This document shows positions 7,432-14,849 of a DNA stretch of 37,655 nt, one piece after another; position 1 is the stretch's first letter, and each line of letters begins with the position of its first letter. Source of the stretch: Nocardiopsis listeri (GTDB lineage: Bacteria; Actinomycetota; Actinomycetes; Streptosporangiales; Streptosporangiaceae); NCBI RefSeq assembly GCF_020741345.1, contig NZ_DYZD01000371.1, positions 1 to 37,655 of the forward strand, in the 5' to 3' direction. The notes beneath the pieces are model-generated. The model was not told the DNA's origin. It worked only from the letters and a program-made list of their open reading frames with translations, and did no database searches. The translations under genes and the position numbers were made by a program.

Positions 7432-8682
7432 TCAGGACGAGGTTCGGCGCAAGGGGTCGGCCACCACGCCCGCCCCCACCAAGTACCGGTACACCTGGCC
7501 GGCCAACGCCGAGGCCAACCCCACGGGCACGGCGTTGCCGATCTGGCGGGCGATCTGCAGCTTGCTCCCGCACCAACGGAAGTCCTCGTCGAAACCCTGG
7601 ATGTGGGCGGCCTCCATGTGCGTGATCGGCCGGTGCTCACTGGGGTGCAGGTAGCGCCCCTTCTCGGGTTTGAAGAACTCGGTGCGGATGGTGACCGAGG
7701 GGCGGTCCGAGCGCAGGCGGCCCATGACGTCACCGGTCCCGCTCCGGTGTCGCAGCCAGGCTCGCGTGGACAACTCCGGCGGCAGGTCGTTGCGGTTGCC
7801 CCCGGGCGGGATCGCCTCATAGCGCAGGCGCGACAGGGGCCGGGGGTTGCGCCCCAGATGCAGCTCGAAGGTCCGGTAGGCCCCGGGAAGTCGGACCCCC
7901 AGCGGTGCGCAGGAACGCGTGGGCAGCTCGGTCGTGGCGGTCGTGCGCGGGGTCTTGGCGAAGATCGACTCGACCGTCTCCCACGGCAACAACGGAGCAC
8001 CGCCGCCCACGACGGATTCGGCCTGTCCGGGCAGGGGGCCGCCTCGGCGGATGCGGGTGTGCGTGGGGCGGGGGTAGTCCAGGCCCAGCCCATGGGGGGT
8101 GGCGGCGAGCACGTCCCGTCGGGTGGCCAGCACGATGGCCCGACGGCGGGCCTGGGGGACCCCGTAGTCGGCCGCGTTCAGAACCCGGGCCTCGGTCAGT
8201 TCGTACTCGCCCAGCAGCCCGCCCGGGTCCTCGGTCTCGGCGCGCAACAGCGCGTACTCCCCAGAGTCCAGGAACCGCGCCACGTTCTCGATCACGAACA
8301 CCTTGGGACGCAGGGCCCGCACCACCCGCACGTACTCACGCCAGAGCACGTTGCGGGCGTCGCCCTGGTCGTGGAGCAGGTTCTTCTTGTTCAGCGCCGA
8401 GAACCCCTGGCAGGGCGGGCCGCCCAGGATGACGTCCACTTCTTCTTGGACCACACCGGGCTCCCAGGCCTCGATGTCACCGGCGTGGATGCGCTCGGTG
8501 CCGGTGTGCTCGCCGAAGTTGGCCGCGTAGGTGGAGGCCGCCGCCAGGTCGTGCTCGACCGCGCCCACGGTACGGAAAGGGGGGTCGTCGCGCCCTGGTG
8601 CCCGGTAGGAGTGGAAGCCCGCGGTGAGCCCGCCACACCCCGAGAACAGGTCGACGATGGTGATCGAGTGGTCCGTGAGCAT
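7432..8682 (-). CDS. DNA (cytosine-5-)-methyltransferase
   Basis: The 416-residue enzyme transfers methyl from SAM to C5 of cytosine in a specific DNA sequence. Motif I is DLFSGCGGLTAGF near the start, motif IV GGPPCQGFS has the catalytic Cys (about residue 91), motif VI contains VIENVARF, motif VIII is QARRR, and motif X is RQIGNAVPVGLA. The target-recognition domain lies between VIII and X. The start is uncertain: ATG at 8682 is used here, but a TTG at 8691 is closer to GGAG. A divergent vsr lies at 8831, while no restriction endonuclease is nearby, so this looks like a Dcm-type solitary methyltransferase with its repair partner. Recognition sequence unknown. Confidence 0.93.
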   Translation of the reverse strand: MLTDHSITIVDLFSGCGGLTAGFHSYRAPGRDDPPFRTVGAVEHDLAAASTYAANFGEHTGTERIHAGDIEAWEPGVVQEEVDVILGGPPCQGFSALNKKNLLHDQGDARNVLWREYVRVVRALRPKVFVIENVARFLDSGEYALLRAETEDPGGLLGEYELTEARVLNAADYGVPQARRRAIVLATRRDVLAATPHGLGLDYPRPTHTRIRRGGPLPGQAESVVGGGAPLLPWETVESIFAKTPRTTATTELPTRSCAPLGVRLPGAYRTFELHLGRNPRPLSRLRYEAIPPGGNRNDLPPELSTRAWLRHRSGTGDVMGRLRSDRPSVTIRTEFFKPEKGRYLHPSEHRPITHMEAAHIQGFDEDFRWCGSKLQIARQIGNAVPVGLASALAGQVYRYLVGAGVVADPLRRTSS

Positions 8683-8690
8683 GAGGTTCA

Positions 8691-8711
8691 AGATACTCCA
8701 GCCAGGTATCT
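8691..8711 (-). promoter_or_regulatory. Inverted repeat over the methyltransferase start region
   Basis: AGATAC (8691-8696) and GTATCT (8706-8711) flank a 9-base spacer that contains the GGAG ribosome site and a CCAGG pentamer. It lies immediately upstream of the methyltransferase ATG. An operator or methylation-sensitive switch is possible; no binding protein is identified. Confidence 0.4.
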
Positions 8712-8830
8712 CGGCCGTTCACGGTCGGAAGGAGCCGCTCGCCTCGACAGGTCCGGTCGGCCTGGAAGTCTTCGAGGAGCCGATGATGGATGGGCCGTCT
8801 CGCATGGGCGGATCGTTAGGATCGAAGGCG

Positions 8831-9277
8831 ATGGACGCGCGACGGCCGACACGAGCGGCGAACGAGGGCACCCGCAAGAGCATGCGCTCCAACAAGGGGC
8901 GTGACACACGACCGGAGCTGGCGATCCGCCGCAGGGTACACGCGGCCGGGTTGCGCTACCGGGTCTCCGCTCGGCCTTTGGCGGGGTTCCGGCGCACGGC
9001 CGACCTGGTGTTCACCCGGATCAAGGTCGCGGTGTTCGTCGACGGTTGCTTTTGGCATGGTTGCCCCGAACACCACACCAAGGCCGTCACCAACGCCGGC
9101 TACTGGGCCGAGAAGGTGCGCCTCAACCGGGCCCGGGACGCCGACACCGACGCCCGACTCAACGAGGAGGGGTGGCGGGTGGTGCGTGTGTGGGAGCACG
9201 AGGACCCCGACGTCGCGGCCGCGCGCGTGATCGCCGAGGTCCGTGCCGTGCGCGAGGCTAGGACAGGAAGCGGCTGA
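8831..9277 (+). CDS. vsr: Very short patch repair (Vsr) endonuclease
   Basis: The 148-residue protein nicks DNA 5' of T in T:G mismatches that arise when 5-methylcytosine deaminates. Diagnostic stretches are MRSNKGRDTRPELAIRR (about 17-33), ADLVFTRIKVAVFVDGCFWHGCPEH (split here as ADLVF, catalytic Asp, then FVDGCFWHGCPEH) and LNEEGWRVVRVWEHE. The length is normal. I chose the ATG at 8831, with GAAGG just upstream; the frame is open further left, but homology starts here. It is divergent from the cytosine methyltransferase, as expected for a Dcm/Vsr pair. Its 3' end overlaps the convergent aldo/keto reductase gene by 20 bp. Confidence 0.93.
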   Translation: MDARRPTRAANEGTRKSMRSNKGRDTRPELAIRRRVHAAGLRYRVSARPLAGFRRTADLVFTRIKVAVFVDGCFWHGCPEHHTKAVTNAGYWAEKVRLNRARDADTDARLNEEGWRVVRVWEHEDPDVAAARVIAEVRAVREARTGSG

Positions 9278-10133
9278 TCCGCTCGACCTCCTCCTCGGAG
9301 AGCCGTACCGCGGCCGCGGCCGTGTTCTCCTCCAGATGCGCAACCCTCGAAGTTCCCGGGATCGGCAGCATCACGGGGGAGCGGTGCAACAGCCAGGCCA
9401 GTGCCAGCCGAACCGGGCTGACATCGTGTTCGGCGGCGATCGAGGCGAGCGGGGAGTCCGGTGAGGCCATCTCCCCGCGCCCGACCGGGGCCCAGGGCAG
9501 GAACGCGATCCCGTCCTTCTCGCACTGTTCGAGCACGTCCTCGGACTGACGGAAGGAAGGGGCGTACTGGTTCTGCACAGAGGCGACCGGGGTGATGGCG
9601 CGGGCCGCCGAGAGCTCGTCCACACTCACCTCGCTCAGCCCGATGTGGCGGATCTTGCCCTCTTCGCGCAGCTCCACCAGGGCGCCGAGCTGGTCGGCCA
9701 GCGGCACCTCGGGGTCGATCCGGTGCAGTTGCAGCAGGTCGATGCGCTCCAGGCCCAGATTGCGCAGGCTCAGCTCCACCTGCTGTTTGAGGTAGGCGGG
9801 GCGACCCAGCTTGTGCCACTCGGAGGGGCCGGTGCGGGCGAACCCGGCCTTGGTGCCGATGACCAGGTCCTCGGGGTAGGGGTACAGGGCCTCCTTGATG
9901 AGCTGCTCACTGATCTGGGGCCCGTAGGAGTCGGCGGTGTCGATGAAGTCGATGCCCAGTTCGACGACGCGGCGCAGTACGGCCAGGGCCTCGTCGCGGT
10001 CGCGGGGCGGACCCCACACACCATCGCCGACGATGCGCATCGCCCCGAATCCCAGGCGATGGACGTGCAGGTCGCCGCCCAATGTGAGTGTGCCCGCCTG
10101 CCGTGCGATGGGGGTGGTGTGTGCGTCGGTCAC
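9258..10133 (-). CDS. Aldo/keto reductase
   Basis: The 291-residue TIM-barrel oxidoreductase uses NAD(P)H to reduce carbonyl compounds. The catalytic tetrad is visible: Asp65 and Tyr70 in IDTADSYG, Lys95 in VIGTKAGF and His137 in LLQLHRID. The cofactor-binding end has LPIPGTSRVAHLEEN. GGAAGGG precedes the GTG start at 10133. It lies downstream of the IclR gene on the same strand with a gap of about 107 bp, so cotranscription is possible. The substrate is unknown, and nothing in the sequence ties it to aromatic catabolism. Confidence 0.92.
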   Translation of the reverse strand: MTDAHTTPIARQAGTLTLGGDLHVHRLGFGAMRIVGDGVWGPPRDRDEALAVLRRVVELGIDFIDTADSYGPQISEQLIKEALYPYPEDLVIGTKAGFARTGPSEWHKLGRPAYLKQQVELSLRNLGLERIDLLQLHRIDPEVPLADQLGALVELREEGKIRHIGLSEVSVDELSAARAITPVASVQNQYAPSFRQSEDVLEQCEKDGIAFLPWAPVGRGEMASPDSPLASIAAEHDVSPVRLALAWLLHRSPVMLPIPGTSRVAHLEENTAAAAVRLSEEEVERISRFLS

Positions 10134-10240
10134 GGTGTCCCTTCCGAAGCGGCGCCAGGGCCGGATTACCCGCCATGGTGTCAGTTCACCGGCGGCGTGA
10201 CCCGTTTTCGCGTGGTCGTGTCGTCGCCGGGTTCGGGGCC

Positions 10241-11044
10241 TCAGCGGGCGGCGTCGCGGTGGGCCACGGCGGCCAGGTCGGCCTCGATGCGGGTGGTGGT
10301 CTCCAACAGCGCGGGCAGCAGGTCACGGCGCACGTCGTCGATGGAGGAACGGTTGGCGTGGGCGGAGACGTTGGCGGCGGCGATGACCTTGCCGTCGGTG
10401 TCGCGGATGGGCGCTGCCAGGGAGCGGAGTCCTTCCTCCAGTTCCTGGTCGACGATGGCGTAACCCTGTTCGCGCACCTTGAGGATCTCCGAACGCAGCC
10501 GTGCGGTGTCGGTGATGGTGAAGCGGGTCAGGGGCTGGAGTTCGACCCGGTCCAGGTAGCCGGTGAGGGCGGCCTCGTCGAACCCGGCCAGCAGGACACG
10601 GCCCATGGAGGTGGCCGCGGCGGGGAAGCGGGTGCCCACGGTGATGGCCACGGCCATGATCCGGGTGGTGGCGACGCGGGCCACGTAGAGGACGTCATCA
10701 CCCTCCATCACCGATACGGAGGCGGACTCGCGCACGAGCCGGGAGAGGTCCTCCAGGTGGGGTTGGGCGACGTCGGGTAGTCCGGCGGAGGCCACGTAGG
10801 CGTAGCCCAGCTCCAACACGCGCGGGGTCAGGCAGAACATGCGCCCGTCGGTGCGCACATAGCCCAGGTCCACCAGGGTGAGCAGGAAGCGTCGGGCGGC
10901 CGCACGGGTGAGGTCGGTGGCGCGGGCGACCTCGCTGAGGGTCATGGAGGGTCGTTCGGCGGAGAAAGCGCGAATGACCGTCAGCCCCCGTTCCAGGGAC
11001 TGGACGAAGTGGGCTCCGCGTTCTGGCGCGTCTTCGGTGGTCAT
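10241..11044 (-). CDS. pcaR: IclR-family regulator of the pca operon
   Basis: The 267-residue protein has an N-terminal winged helix-turn-helix (about 15-75, with MTLSEVARATDLTRAAARRF) and a C-terminal IclR effector domain (about 85-255, with SMGRVLLA, GYAIVDQELEEGLRSLAAPI and ANVSAHANR). Regulators of this type (PcaR, PcaU, PobR) bind protocatechuate or 3-oxoadipate and control the 3-oxoadipate pathway. The gene is divergent from pcaI across 181 bp holding two matching inverted repeats, which supports the role. Whether it activates or represses is not visible. Start ATG at 11044 with GGAAGG upstream. The symbol is assigned by context. Confidence 0.88.
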   Translation of the reverse strand: MTTEDAPERGAHFVQSLERGLTVIRAFSAERPSMTLSEVARATDLTRAAARRFLLTLVDLGYVRTDGRMFCLTPRVLELGYAYVASAGLPDVAQPHLEDLSRLVRESASVSVMEGDDVLYVARVATTRIMAVAITVGTRFPAAATSMGRVLLAGFDEAALTGYLDRVELQPLTRFTITDTARLRSEILKVREQGYAIVDQELEEGLRSLAAPIRDTDGKVIAAANVSAHANRSSIDDVRRDLLPALLETTTRIEADLAAVAHRDAAR

Positions 11045-11108
11045 TGAGCCTTCCGGGTCGGGGGGTCGGGTGCGTTCCGCCGTCGGGCGCTGCTCGGCCC
11101 ACGGACGA

Positions 11109-11125
11109 TGTTCTCATGCCGAACA
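11109..11125. promoter_or_regulatory. IclR-type operator, distal site
   Basis: TGTTC (11109-11113), a 7-base spacer and GAACA (11121-11125). It has the same arms and spacing as the site at 11178. It lies upstream of the pcaI -35 box and 64 bases before the iclR start codon, so it could act on either promoter. Confidence 0.6.
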
Positions 11126-11138
11126 CATGGTGGGTCTC

Positions 11139-11167
11139 TTGACCCGTCCTGGGCCCGGCGCTACTGT
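11139..11167 (+). promoter_or_regulatory. Promoter of the pca operon
   Basis: TTGACC (11139-11144) and TACTGT (11162-11167) are separated by 17 bases, a good housekeeping sigma promoter. Transcription should start near 11174, just before the proximal operator and about 50 bases before the pcaI ATG. Confidence 0.7.
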
Positions 11168-11177
11168 CGTACCCAAG

Positions 11178-11196
11178 ATGTTCGCACTGTGAACAT
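11178..11196. promoter_or_regulatory. IclR-type operator, proximal site
   Basis: ATGTTC (11178-11183), seven bases, then GAACAT (11191-11196) is a perfect 19-bp inverted repeat at the predicted transcription start, a position that suits repression. A further TTCG-N5-CGAA repeat follows at 11200-11212. Confidence 0.65.
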
Positions 11197-11225
11197 GCAT
11201 TCGCTATACGAACGGGAGGGTAGTT

Positions 11226-12077
11226 ATGGCCGTGCCCCTGGACGAGGCGGTCGGGCAGCTCGTCCACGACGGCGACACCGTCGCCCTGGAAGGCTTCACC
11301 CACCTCATCCCCGTGGCCGCCGGGCACGAGATCATCCGACAGGGTCTGCGCGACCTCACCCTGGTGCGGATGACGCCCGACATCGTCTACGACCAGCTCA
11401 TCGGCGCCGGTTGCGCACGCAGGCTCGTCTTCTCCTGGGGCGGCAACCCCGGGGTCGGCTCACTCCACCGTTTCCGGGACGCCGTCACCCATTCCTGGCC
11501 CGTGCCGTTGGAGATCGAGGAGCACAGCCACGCCGGGATGGCCAACCGCTACGTCGCGGGCGCCTCCGGGCTCCCCTTCGCCGTGCTGCGCGGCTACAGC
11601 GGCACCGATCTGATCGGCAACAACCCCCACATCAAGACGATCACCTGCCCCTTCACCGGCCAGGAGCTGGCCGCGGTCCCCGCGCTCAACCCCGACGTCA
11701 CCGTCATCCACGCCCAGCGTGCGGACGCCGCCGGCAACGTGCAACTGTGGGGCATCACCGGGATCCAAAAGGAGGCCGCCATGGCCGCCGACCGGGTCCT
11801 GGTCACCGTGGAGGAGCTCGTCGACGAACTCGAACCCGTGCCCGGCCAGGTGATCCTTCCGGCTCGGGTCGTGGACGCGGTCAGCGTGGTCCCCGGTGGC
11901 GCCGCCCCCTCCTACGCCCACGGTTACTACGAGCGCGACAACTCCGCCTACAGGGACTGGGACGCGGTGGGGCGCGACCGTGAGGCCTTCGGTGCATGGC
12001 TGGCCGAACTCACCGGACCCACCGGCTCCGACGCTCCATCGACCTCCGACCCCGAACCCGTGGGAAAAGGCGCATGA
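11226..12077 (+). CDS. pcaI: 3-oxoadipate CoA-transferase subunit A
   Basis: This 283-residue subunit works with PcaJ to move CoA from succinyl-CoA to 3-oxoadipate, the penultimate step of the pathway. It begins PLDEAVGQLVHDGDTVALEGF, a family I CoA-transferase fold, and includes WGGNPGVGSLHRF, NPDVTVIHAQRADAAGNVQLWG and VVDAVSVVPGGAAPSYAHGYY. These features are closest in style to the glutaconate CoA-transferase GctA branch. The assignment as PcaI rests on the operon. AGGG precedes the ATG. The last four bases overlap the pcaJ start (ATGA), indicating translational coupling. Confidence 0.9.
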   Translation: MAVPLDEAVGQLVHDGDTVALEGFTHLIPVAAGHEIIRQGLRDLTLVRMTPDIVYDQLIGAGCARRLVFSWGGNPGVGSLHRFRDAVTHSWPVPLEIEEHSHAGMANRYVAGASGLPFAVLRGYSGTDLIGNNPHIKTITCPFTGQELAAVPALNPDVTVIHAQRADAAGNVQLWGITGIQKEAAMAADRVLVTVEELVDELEPVPGQVILPARVVDAVSVVPGGAAPSYAHGYYERDNSAYRDWDAVGRDREAFGAWLAELTGPTGSDAPSTSDPEPVGKGA

Positions 12078-12835
12078 CCACCCTGACCTGGACCTCCGAC
12101 GAGATCATGACCGTTACCGCCGCGCGCTCGCTGCGTGATGGCATGTCCTGTTTCGTCGGCATCGGCCTGCCCAGCACCGCCGCCAACGTGGCGAGCCGCA
12201 CCCACGCACCCGACCTGTGGATGATCTACGAGTCGGGAACCCTGGGCGCCTCCCCGGACCACCTGCCACTGTCCATCGGTGACGGGATCCTCGCCGACAC
12301 CGCCGACACGGTCGTGTCGGTGCCCGAGGTGTTCAACTACTGGCTCCAGGCCGGTCGGATCGACGTCGGTTTCCTCGGCGCCGCCCAGATCGACCGCTAC
12401 GGCAACATCAACACCACCGTCATCGGCGACTACGCCGATCCCAAGGTGCGCCTGCCCGGAGCGGGCGGCGCCCCCGAGATCGCCGCCTCCTGTCGTGAGG
12501 TCATCGTGATCATGCGCCATGGTCGGCGGGCCTTCGTCGAGAAGGTCGACTTCGTCACCTCGGTCGGGCACGGTGCCGGCCCCGGTGATCGGGAGCGGCT
12601 GGGGCTCACCGGCGCCGGGCCGGTGCGGGTCATCACCGACCTTGGCGTACTCGAACCCGACCCGGTCACCCGCGAGCTCACCCTGGTGGGCGTGCATCCG
12701 GGTGTGGAGGTCGCCGACGTGCGCGAGGCCACCGGTTGGGACCTGCGGGTGGCCGAGGATCCACGGCGCACCCCCGAGCCCACCGGTGCCGAACTGTCCG
12801 TGTTGCGCTCCCTGACCGGTGCGGCCCGACCCTGA
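12074..12835 (+). CDS. pcaJ: 3-oxoadipate CoA-transferase subunit B
   Basis: The 253-residue partner of PcaI carries the active-site glutamate that forms the glutamyl-CoA intermediate, probably Glu53 in IYESGTLG. The motif is ESGxxG, as in GctB, rather than the SENG of classical PcaJ, so the pair belongs to the glutaconate-type branch. Other family segments are FVGIGLPSTAANVA, GAAQIDRYGNINTTVIG and LPGAGGAPEIAASCREVIVIM. The ATG at 12074 overlaps the pcaI stop. The frame is open upstream to 11996, but that lies inside pcaI. Confidence 0.9.
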   Translation: MTTLTWTSDEIMTVTAARSLRDGMSCFVGIGLPSTAANVASRTHAPDLWMIYESGTLGASPDHLPLSIGDGILADTADTVVSVPEVFNYWLQAGRIDVGFLGAAQIDRYGNINTTVIGDYADPKVRLPGAGGAPEIAASCREVIVIMRHGRRAFVEKVDFVTSVGHGAGPGDRERLGLTGAGPVRVITDLGVLEPDPVTRELTLVGVHPGVEVADVREATGWDLRVAEDPRRTPEPTGAELSVLRSLTGAARP

Positions 12836-12843
12836 CCCGATAC

Positions 12844-12870
12844 CGTTTACCTAACGACGTTAGGTAAACG
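12844..12870. promoter_or_regulatory. 27-bp perfect palindrome between pcaJ and pcaF
   Basis: CGTTTACCTAACG, a single central A at 12857, then CGTTAGGTAAACG: 13-bp perfect arms in the 61-base gap between the pcaJ stop and the pcaF start. With one base between the arms it cannot form a hairpin terminator loop well, and it is far less GC-rich than its surroundings. It looks like an operator for a dimeric TetR- or MarR-type regulator, different from the TGTTC-N7-GAACA sites at the operon head. Confidence 0.75.
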
Positions 12871-12896
12871 TACGCCACAAACCTCAGGAGACACCG

Positions 12897-14072
12897 GTGA
12901 CCGACGTCCACGTTCTCGACGCCGTCCGCACCCCCTTCGGCCGGTACGGCGGGGCCCTGTCGGGCACCCGCCCCGACGACCTGGCCGCCCACGTGGTCCG
13001 CGCCCTGATCGGGCGTGCGCCCGACCTGGACCCCGCCACCCTCGACGAGGTCCTGCTCGGCAACGCCAACGGCGCGGGTGAGGAGAACCGCAACGTCGCT
13101 CGCATGGCCACTCTCCTGGCCGGCCTTCCCACCTCCGTGCCCGGGGCCACCGTCAACCGACTGTGCGGCTCCGGGATGGAGGCGGCCGTCCAGGGCGCCC
13201 GCGCCGTCCAGACCGGCGACGCCTCCCTGGTCCTGGCCGGGGGAGTGGAGTCCATGAGCCGCGCCCCCTGGGTGGTGCCCAAACCCGCCAAGGCCTTCCC
13301 CGCCACCGAAGGCACCCTGTACTCCACCACCCTGGGCTGGCGCATGGTCAACCCGCGCATGCCCAAGGAGTGGACGCTGTCGCTGGGGGAGAGCACCGAA
13401 AAACTCGCCGACCGGTACGGCGTCGACCGCGCCGACCAGGACGCCTTCGCCCTGGCCAGCCACACCAAGGCCGCCCAGGCCTGGGACAAGGGTGTCTTCG
13501 ACGACGAGGTCGTCCAGGTCGAGGGCGCCCACCTGGAACGCGACGAGAGCATCCGCGACACCTCCCTCGAAAAGCTCGCCCGCCTCGAACCCGCCTTCCG
13601 TGAGGAGGGCACCATCACCGCCGGCAACGCCTCTCCTCTCAGCGACGGCGCGGCCGCCCTGCTGCTGGGCGACGACGCCGCGGTCCGCGCCACCGGACAC
13701 GAGCCCCTGGCCCGCCTGGTCAGCCGGGGCGTGGCCGGGGTCGACCCCGACGTGTTCGGCATCGGTCCCGTGCGCGCCGCCGAGATCGCCCTGGAACGCG
13801 CGGGCATCACCTGGTCCGACCTTTCGGTGGTCGAACTCAACGAGGCCTTCGCCGCCCAGTCCTTGGCCTGCGTCCGCAGCTGGAAGGGGCTGGACCCCGA
13901 CATCGTCAACCCCAACGGCGGCGCCATCGCCATCGGTCACCCCCTCGGTGCCTCGGGGGCGCGCGTCATCGGTTCACTGGCCCACCAACTGCGCCGCAAC
14001 GGTGGTGGCTGGGGATTGGCCGCCCTGTGCATCGGGGTCGGTCAGGGGCTGGCCGTCGTCCTGCACGCCTGA
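12897..14072 (+). CDS. pcaF: 3-oxoadipyl-CoA thiolase
   Basis: The 391-residue thiolase cleaves 3-oxoadipyl-CoA with CoA into succinyl-CoA and acetyl-CoA. It starts VHVLDAVRTPFGRYGGAL. Catalytic Cys90 lies in VNRLCGSGMEA. NGGAIAIGHPLGASGARV holds the catalytic His, and the C-terminal LCIGVGQG holds the second Cys. Length is normal. The GTG start follows AGGAG. It lies 61 bases after pcaJ with a striking palindrome in between, then 27 bases before pcaH. Placement between a CoA-transferase and PcaHG makes the PcaF role more likely than a general acetyl-CoA acyltransferase. Confidence 0.93.
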   Translation: MTDVHVLDAVRTPFGRYGGALSGTRPDDLAAHVVRALIGRAPDLDPATLDEVLLGNANGAGEENRNVARMATLLAGLPTSVPGATVNRLCGSGMEAAVQGARAVQTGDASLVLAGGVESMSRAPWVVPKPAKAFPATEGTLYSTTLGWRMVNPRMPKEWTLSLGESTEKLADRYGVDRADQDAFALASHTKAAQAWDKGVFDDEVVQVEGAHLERDESIRDTSLEKLARLEPAFREEGTITAGNASPLSDGAAALLLGDDAAVRATGHEPLARLVSRGVAGVDPDVFGIGPVRAAEIALERAGITWSDLSVVELNEAFAAQSLACVRSWKGLDPDIVNPNGGAIAIGHPLGASGARVIGSLAHQLRRNGGGWGLAALCIGVGQGLAVVLHA

Positions 14073-14099
14073 ACGGGCACGCCTGAAAGGAACAGCACC

Positions 14100-14849
14100 A
14101 TGTCCGACACCTCCCACGAGGGTCTGCGCGTGCCCGGCTACGTGCGCGACCACGACACCCATCCCTCGCTGGACTACCCGTTCTACAAGAGCACCTCGCT
14201 GCGTCATCCCCGGCGCCCGCTCACCCTGCTCCCGCACATGCTCACCGAGATCACCTCACCGGTCCTGGGCGATGACCGGCTGAATCCCGACGACCACGAC
14301 CTGACCCGCCAACACGACGACGAACCCCAAGGCCAGCGCATCATCGTGCACGGTCAGGTCCGCGACAGCGACGGCAGCCCCGTCCCGCACACGCTCGTGG
14401 AGATCTGGCAGGCCAACGCCGGAGGCCGCTACCGGCACACCGGCGACAACTGGCCCGCCCCCCTGGACCCCAACTTCACCGGTGTGGGCCGCCTCCTCAC
14501 CGACGACCAGGGACGCTACCGGTTCGTCACCATCCGCCCGGGCGCCTACCCCTGGAAGAACCACCAGAACGCCTGGCGTCCCGCCCACATCCACTTCTCG
14601 CTGTTCGGTCGCGCCTTCACCCAGCGTCTGGTCACGCAGATGTACTTCCCCGACGACCCGCTCTTCTTCCAGGACCCCATGTGGCGGTCGGTCCCGGACG
14701 AGAAGGCCCGCGAGCGCATGCTCGCCCGCTTCGACTACGACACCACCGAACCCGAGTGGGCCCTGTCCTATCGGTGGGACATCGTGTTGCGCGGTCGCGA
14801 ACAGACCCCGTTCGAGTCCGAGGAAGAGGTCCTGGAGGACGACGAGTGA
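14100..14849 (+). CDS. pcaH: Protocatechuate 3,4-dioxygenase beta subunit
   Basis: This 249-residue subunit holds the non-haem Fe(III) that cleaves the protocatechuate ring between the hydroxyls to give beta-carboxy-cis,cis-muconate. The iron ligands can be placed by spacing against the Pseudomonas enzyme: Tyr111 (GGRYRHTGD), Tyr150 (RPGAYPWKNH), His163 and His165 (WRPAHIHFS). The intradiol signature LVEIWQANAGGRY is present. ATG after AAAGGAAC. The stop overlaps the GTG start of pcaG by four bases, which fits equal synthesis of the two subunits. Confidence 0.96.
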   Translation: MSDTSHEGLRVPGYVRDHDTHPSLDYPFYKSTSLRHPRRPLTLLPHMLTEITSPVLGDDRLNPDDHDLTRQHDDEPQGQRIIVHGQVRDSDGSPVPHTLVEIWQANAGGRYRHTGDNWPAPLDPNFTGVGRLLTDDQGRYRFVTIRPGAYPWKNHQNAWRPAHIHFSLFGRAFTQRLVTQMYFPDDPLFFQDPMWRSVPDEKARERMLARFDYDTTEPEWALSYRWDIVLRGREQTPFESEEEVLEDDE

